A DNA stretch of 64,000 nucleotides, taken from assembly GCA_964392245.1 (NCBI GenBank), contig CAYMOX010000001.1, positions 62,001 to 126,000 on the forward strand, given 5' to 3'. A program made the translations under genes and the position numbers. The first letter of the stretch is position 1; each line of letters opens with the position of its first letter. This DNA is from JAAUUJ01 sp964392245. GTDB taxonomy: Bacteria > Cyanobacteriota > Cyanobacteriia > Thermostichales > Thermostichaceae. A model generated the notes under the pieces. That model was not told the DNA's origin and ran no database searches. It saw only the letters and a list, made by a program, of their open reading frames with translations. Of this stretch, positions 61,483-64,000 are shown one piece after another.

Positions 61483-61598
61483 AGAGCTAACTTATCCTTA
61501 GCCATCACAGATGTTATCCCCCAAACATGGTGATTTTGGGATCCTGTGTCTATGATGGACAGGTGTGCTTCATAAAAGTTAGCTTTCCCTTGTTTTTT
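61483..61598 (+). terminator. Long rod-like hairpin with T-run (terminator/leader or ncRNA)
   Basis: Nested inverted repeats form one long imperfect rod. The outer stem is agctaactt (61485-61493) / aagttagct (61576-61584), middle ccatca (61502-61507) / tgatgg (61553-61558) and inner atccc (61516-61520) / gggat (61538-61542), closed by aaa/ttt around a catggtga loop. A T-run (61593-61598) follows directly. It starts 38 bases after the aminotransferase stop and ends just before the PHP gene. It may be a terminator, an attenuator in the PHP leader or a small RNA. Confidence 0.5.
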
Positions 61599-61608
61599 CG
61601 TGGGTACG

Positions 61609-62271
61609 ATGGCACAGCTTCAACTTGAGAGCCCCCAACTCCGGCAGCAGGATCTGCAGCAGGTCTGGAGTCAGATTGGCCCCCACAGTTGTCCTCGTGA
61701 GTACAACTTTCACCTGCATACCTACTTCTCGGATGGGCAACTCAGCCCTGAAGACCTGGTTAAACAAGCCGTGGAGCTGGGACTGAAAGGGCTGGCGATT
61801 ACCGACCACCACAGTGTCGAGGCTTTTGCAGCAGCTCAGGCCTGTGTTGAGGATCGACACCACCTGCAACTGTGGTCAGGGGTGGAGATCACCGCTCACC
61901 TGCTGGGGTGTGAGGTGCATATTCTAGGCTATGCCTTTGATCCAGAAGCCTCGGTTCTTCAGCCTTTTTTGCGGGGAGAGGCTGTTTCCAATGCCAGTGC
62001 TGCTGATGTCATTGCTGCTCTCCATCAGGCCGAGGGGTTGGCGGTCCTGGCCCATCCCTTTCGCTACGCTCGCGAGGCGGAGGATCTGGTGGCAGCGGTC
62101 GTTGCTCTGGGGATTGATGGCCTGGAGGTGTACTATTCCTACAAAAATCCGGATCCCTGGCAGCCCAGTCCTGTGCAGACCGCAGCGGCTGAGATCTTTG
62201 CTGCTGAGTATGGCCTCTACCGGACCTGTGGCACCGATACCCACGGCCTGAAGATTACTCGCCGGGTTTGA
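61609..62271 (+). CDS. PHP-domain metal-dependent phosphoesterase
   Basis: The 220-residue product shows the PHP motifs in order: FHLHTYFSDGQLSPEDLV near 34 (metal His pair), LAITDHHS near 66 (Asp, His), GVEITA near 93 (Glu), VLAHPFR near 146 (His) and TCGTDTHG near 212 (Asp, His). This matches the YciV/TrpH-type group acting on nucleotides or small phosphoesters such as pAp. Substrate unknown. The start ATG at 61609 follows the T-run of the preceding hairpin; a GTG nine bases upstream is in frame. Confidence 0.9.
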   Translation: MAQLQLESPQLRQQDLQQVWSQIGPHSCPREYNFHLHTYFSDGQLSPEDLVKQAVELGLKGLAITDHHSVEAFAAAQACVEDRHHLQLWSGVEITAHLLGCEVHILGYAFDPEASVLQPFLRGEAVSNASAADVIAALHQAEGLAVLAHPFRYAREAEDLVAAVVALGIDGLEVYYSYKNPDPWQPSPVQTAAAEIFAAEYGLYRTCGTDTHGLKITRRV

Positions 62272-62381
62272 GCCGCAGTTTGTGGGAGTAGGATACGATG
62301 CCTTTGGAGTTTTGCTCCCTTGCGTCGTGGACTTGTGAGGGGTGTGGATGAGGTGATAGTCAGTTCCCTGTTCCCTCGTGA

Positions 62382-63467
62382 GTGATGACCTTGTTACGCT
62401 CAACCCAGACAGACTTTTTAACCCTAACACCTTCTGTCCACCCGCTGGTGGCCCTGTCGAGCACGCAGGATCACGTTCTCGTCGTGGATGATCAGCCGAG
62501 CAGTCGTGGGTACATTAGCCAACTGTTGCAAGCAGCAGGCTACAACGTGACCACCGCCACTTCGGGTCAGGACGCTCTCCACCTGATGCAAACTCTACAG
62601 CCTGATCTGATCCTGCTGGATGTATTGATGCCCGATGTCAGTGGCTTTCAGGTCTGTCAGCAGCTGAAGGGAAATGAGCTCACCCGACTGATTCCCATCG
62701 TTCTGATCACCTCGCTACGGGATCGTGACAGTCTCCTGCAGGGGATTGAGGCAGGCGCGGATGACTTTATTCCCAAGCCTTTTGATCCGGTGGAATTGTT
62801 AGCCCGGGTGCGCTCCCTGATCTACCAAAAGCACCTGAATGAAGACCTCGATCATGCGGCCCAGGTGCTCTTTGCCATTGCCCGCTCAATTGAGAGCCGC
62901 GATCCGACTACAGGGGATCACTGTGAACGGCTAGAGCATTTAGGGAAGGCGTTTGGACTCCATCTGGGCCTCAGCCGCCGGGAGATCAAGGCGCTGCGCT
63001 GGGGGGCTTATCTGCATGATATTGGCAAGGTTGGCATTCCCGATGCCGTTTTAGGAAAACGCACCCGTCATACTCCAGAAGAATGGGAGATCATGAAATC
63101 CCATGTTCTGATCGGGGAATCTATCTGTCAGGGATTGCGCACCATGCAGGATGTATTACCCATCATTCGCCATCATCATGAGCGCTGGGATGGCTCTGGC
63201 TATCCGGATCAGCTGGTGGGGGAGGCAATTCCTTTACTGGCGCGGATCTTTCAGGTAATTGATATTTTTGATGCGCTCACCTCCGAACGTCCCTACAAAC
63301 AGGCTTACGCTCCAGCAACCGCTCTGCAAGTGCTGGCTCAGGAAACGAAGAATGGCTGGCGAGATCCTCAACTGGTTCAAGAGTTTTCCCGCTTTATCCG
63401 GTTGCATCCCCACCTCTGTGACCAAGCTGAGATCTCCCCTGTCCCTGAAGCGCTGGTGGTCTCATGA
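62382..63467 (+). CDS. Response regulator with HD-GYP c-di-GMP phosphodiesterase domain
   Basis: The 361-residue product has a receiver domain (~30-150; VLVVDDQPSS, phospho-Asp in LILLDVLMPD, Lys in FIPKPFD) and an HD-GYP domain (~160-350; YLHDIGKVGIPDAVL, HHHERWDGSGYPDQLVG, DIFDALTSERPYK). This is the RpfG layout: HD-GYP domains hydrolyse c-di-GMP to GMP. All metal ligands of the HD core and the GYP loop are present. No kinase is adjacent. With the GGDEF protein encoded at 5-6.5 kb the window holds both a maker and a degrader of c-di-GMP, though ~57 kb apart. Confidence 0.94.
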   Translation: MMTLLRSTQTDFLTLTPSVHPLVALSSTQDHVLVVDDQPSSRGYISQLLQAAGYNVTTATSGQDALHLMQTLQPDLILLDVLMPDVSGFQVCQQLKGNELTRLIPIVLITSLRDRDSLLQGIEAGADDFIPKPFDPVELLARVRSLIYQKHLNEDLDHAAQVLFAIARSIESRDPTTGDHCERLEHLGKAFGLHLGLSRREIKALRWGAYLHDIGKVGIPDAVLGKRTRHTPEEWEIMKSHVLIGESICQGLRTMQDVLPIIRHHHERWDGSGYPDQLVGEAIPLLARIFQVIDIFDALTSERPYKQAYAPATALQVLAQETKNGWRDPQLVQEFSRFIRLHPHLCDQAEISPVPEALVVS

Positions 63468-63526
63468 TCTTTTACCCATCCTGTTGACTTTAACGCTGAT
63501 CAGGTGGTGAATGAACGGCCTACGTC

Positions 63527-64000
63527 CTATGCGCCTTGACTACTGCTATATGTCGCATGAACAATCGGTAACTCCCGCCATTGGGTGGTGTAGCGGGGAG
63601 AGCCATACTTCGCCTGGGGTTCCCATCTCCGATCCAATCCCGTCACGGCATAGCGGATCGTCTCCCGGCCCATGGACTGATTGATCCGATCCAGCACCCG
63701 CATTAAACTTCTGGAGCGAGTCGAATCTCCCTTTCCCCACAGCCCCATCTGCACCTGAGCCGCGGGCACCAGATCCAGCAGCATCACCCCAGCCTTCTTG
63801 TAGTGCTTCCCCTTGACGTAGAGACTTTCCGTGAGCCGCAGCGCCCAGTGGAGGAGTTCACGGCTGTCGGCACTGGCCACAAACAGGGAAAAGGTGGCGG
63901 ACTGGTAAGAATCTGGATCGACAAAACGATTGGTCTGCAGGAACACCGTGACCGCCTGGGCGGCCAGATCCTGACGCCGGAGCTTTTCTGCTGCTCGACA
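63527..64000 (-). CDS. umuC: DNA polymerase V subunit UmuC, C-terminal part (cut by window edge)
   Basis: The frame is open to the right edge of the window. The ~157 residues seen match the C-terminal part of UmuC: ...AEKLRRQDLAAQAVTVFLQTNRF, the little-finger region with LTESLYVKGKHYKKAGVMLLDL, and the DUF4113-like tail MGRETIRYAVTGLDRRWEPQAKYGSPRYTTQWRELPIV. UmuC is the Y-family translesion polymerase of the SOS response. The catalytic palm lies outside the window. umuD would be expected further to the right. Confidence 0.9.
   Translation of the reverse strand, partial: CRAAEKLRRQDLAAQAVTVFLQTNRFVDPDSYQSATFSLFVASADSRELLHWALRLTESLYVKGKHYKKAGVMLLDLVPAAQVQMGLWGKGDSTRSRSLMRVLDRINQSMGRETIRYAVTGLDRRWEPQAKYGSPRYTTQWRELPIVHATYSSSQGA

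Overview
The window is a dense stretch of a cyanobacterial chromosome. The evidence is gene content: phytoene desaturase and phytoene synthase (crtP-crtB), a GlpX-type fructose-1,6/sedoheptulose-1,7-bisphosphatase, glutamyl-tRNA reductase, a primary sigma factor of the SigA type, a Ycf51-family protein, a DUF4079 membrane protein, DUF2997, serine-glyoxylate aminotransferase of photorespiration, and many Uma2/Rpn-type nuclease-like genes. The genus cannot be fixed from sequence alone. The usual cyanobacterial HIP1 octamer (GCGATCGC) is rare, while GGATCC is very common. There is no CRISPR array, insertion sequence, rRNA or prophage. Most genes are housekeeping, with short accessory patches between them.

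Layout. 1-6.5 kb: the end of a HAD hydrolase, a repeat-built coiled-coil protein, a PQQ-type sugar dehydrogenase lipoprotein, htpG behind a CIRCE operator, an OmpR-type response regulator and a PAS-PAS-GGDEF diguanylate cyclase. 6.6-12.4 kb: a CatB-like acetyltransferase, formate-THF ligase, a DUF2721 protein, a lipoprotein with a nuclease-A-inhibitor fold, and thiC behind a TPP riboswitch. 12.4-18 kb: an accessory patch with an orphan Phd antitoxin whose PIN toxin is cut after 11 codons, bracketed by a 66-bp direct repeat. It is followed by Uma2 and Rpn nuclease-like genes, ycf51 and a DUF318-type permease.

18-28.5 kb: a MocR-type regulator with concentric operator-like dyads, a TIGR01244-type phosphatase/sulfurtransferase, uvrB, a double-HhH protein, a TM2/SHOCT protein, a fused pyrF-pyrE, an HsdR_N-like nuclease, a thioredoxin-like protein, a TPR-2OG oxygenase and a frameshifted coiled-coil gene. 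28.5-38 kb: a large lipoprotein, an 831-residue CPBP protease, a K+ channel with an RCK domain, a two-gene membrane redox module (DUF4079 plus ferredoxin reductase/2Fe-2S fusion) and an AT-rich AlbA_2 gene. 38-44.3 kb: argB, metH, a 668-bp structured intergenic region and sigA.

44.3-64 kb: membrane proteins, a TerB protein, hrcA, crtP-crtB, an ABC-2 permease, a glycosyltransferase, a pentapeptide protein, hemA, glpX, a zinc-ribbon protein, a degenerate SNase, tRNA-Leu, a KDPG-type aldolase, an FHA protein, DUF2997, an aldo/keto reductase, tRNA-Cys, serine-glyoxylate aminotransferase, a long RNA hairpin, a PHP phosphoesterase, an RR-HD-GYP protein and the C-terminal end of umuC.

Links between genes: hrcA (46.5-47.6 kb) encodes the repressor that should bind the CIRCE site at htpG (2.3 kb). 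The diguanylate cyclase and the HD-GYP protein make and degrade c-di-GMP. crtB and crtP catalyse consecutive carotenoid steps. Formate-THF ligase and MetH both belong to one-carbon metabolism, and serine-glyoxylate aminotransferase lies in the photorespiratory pathway.
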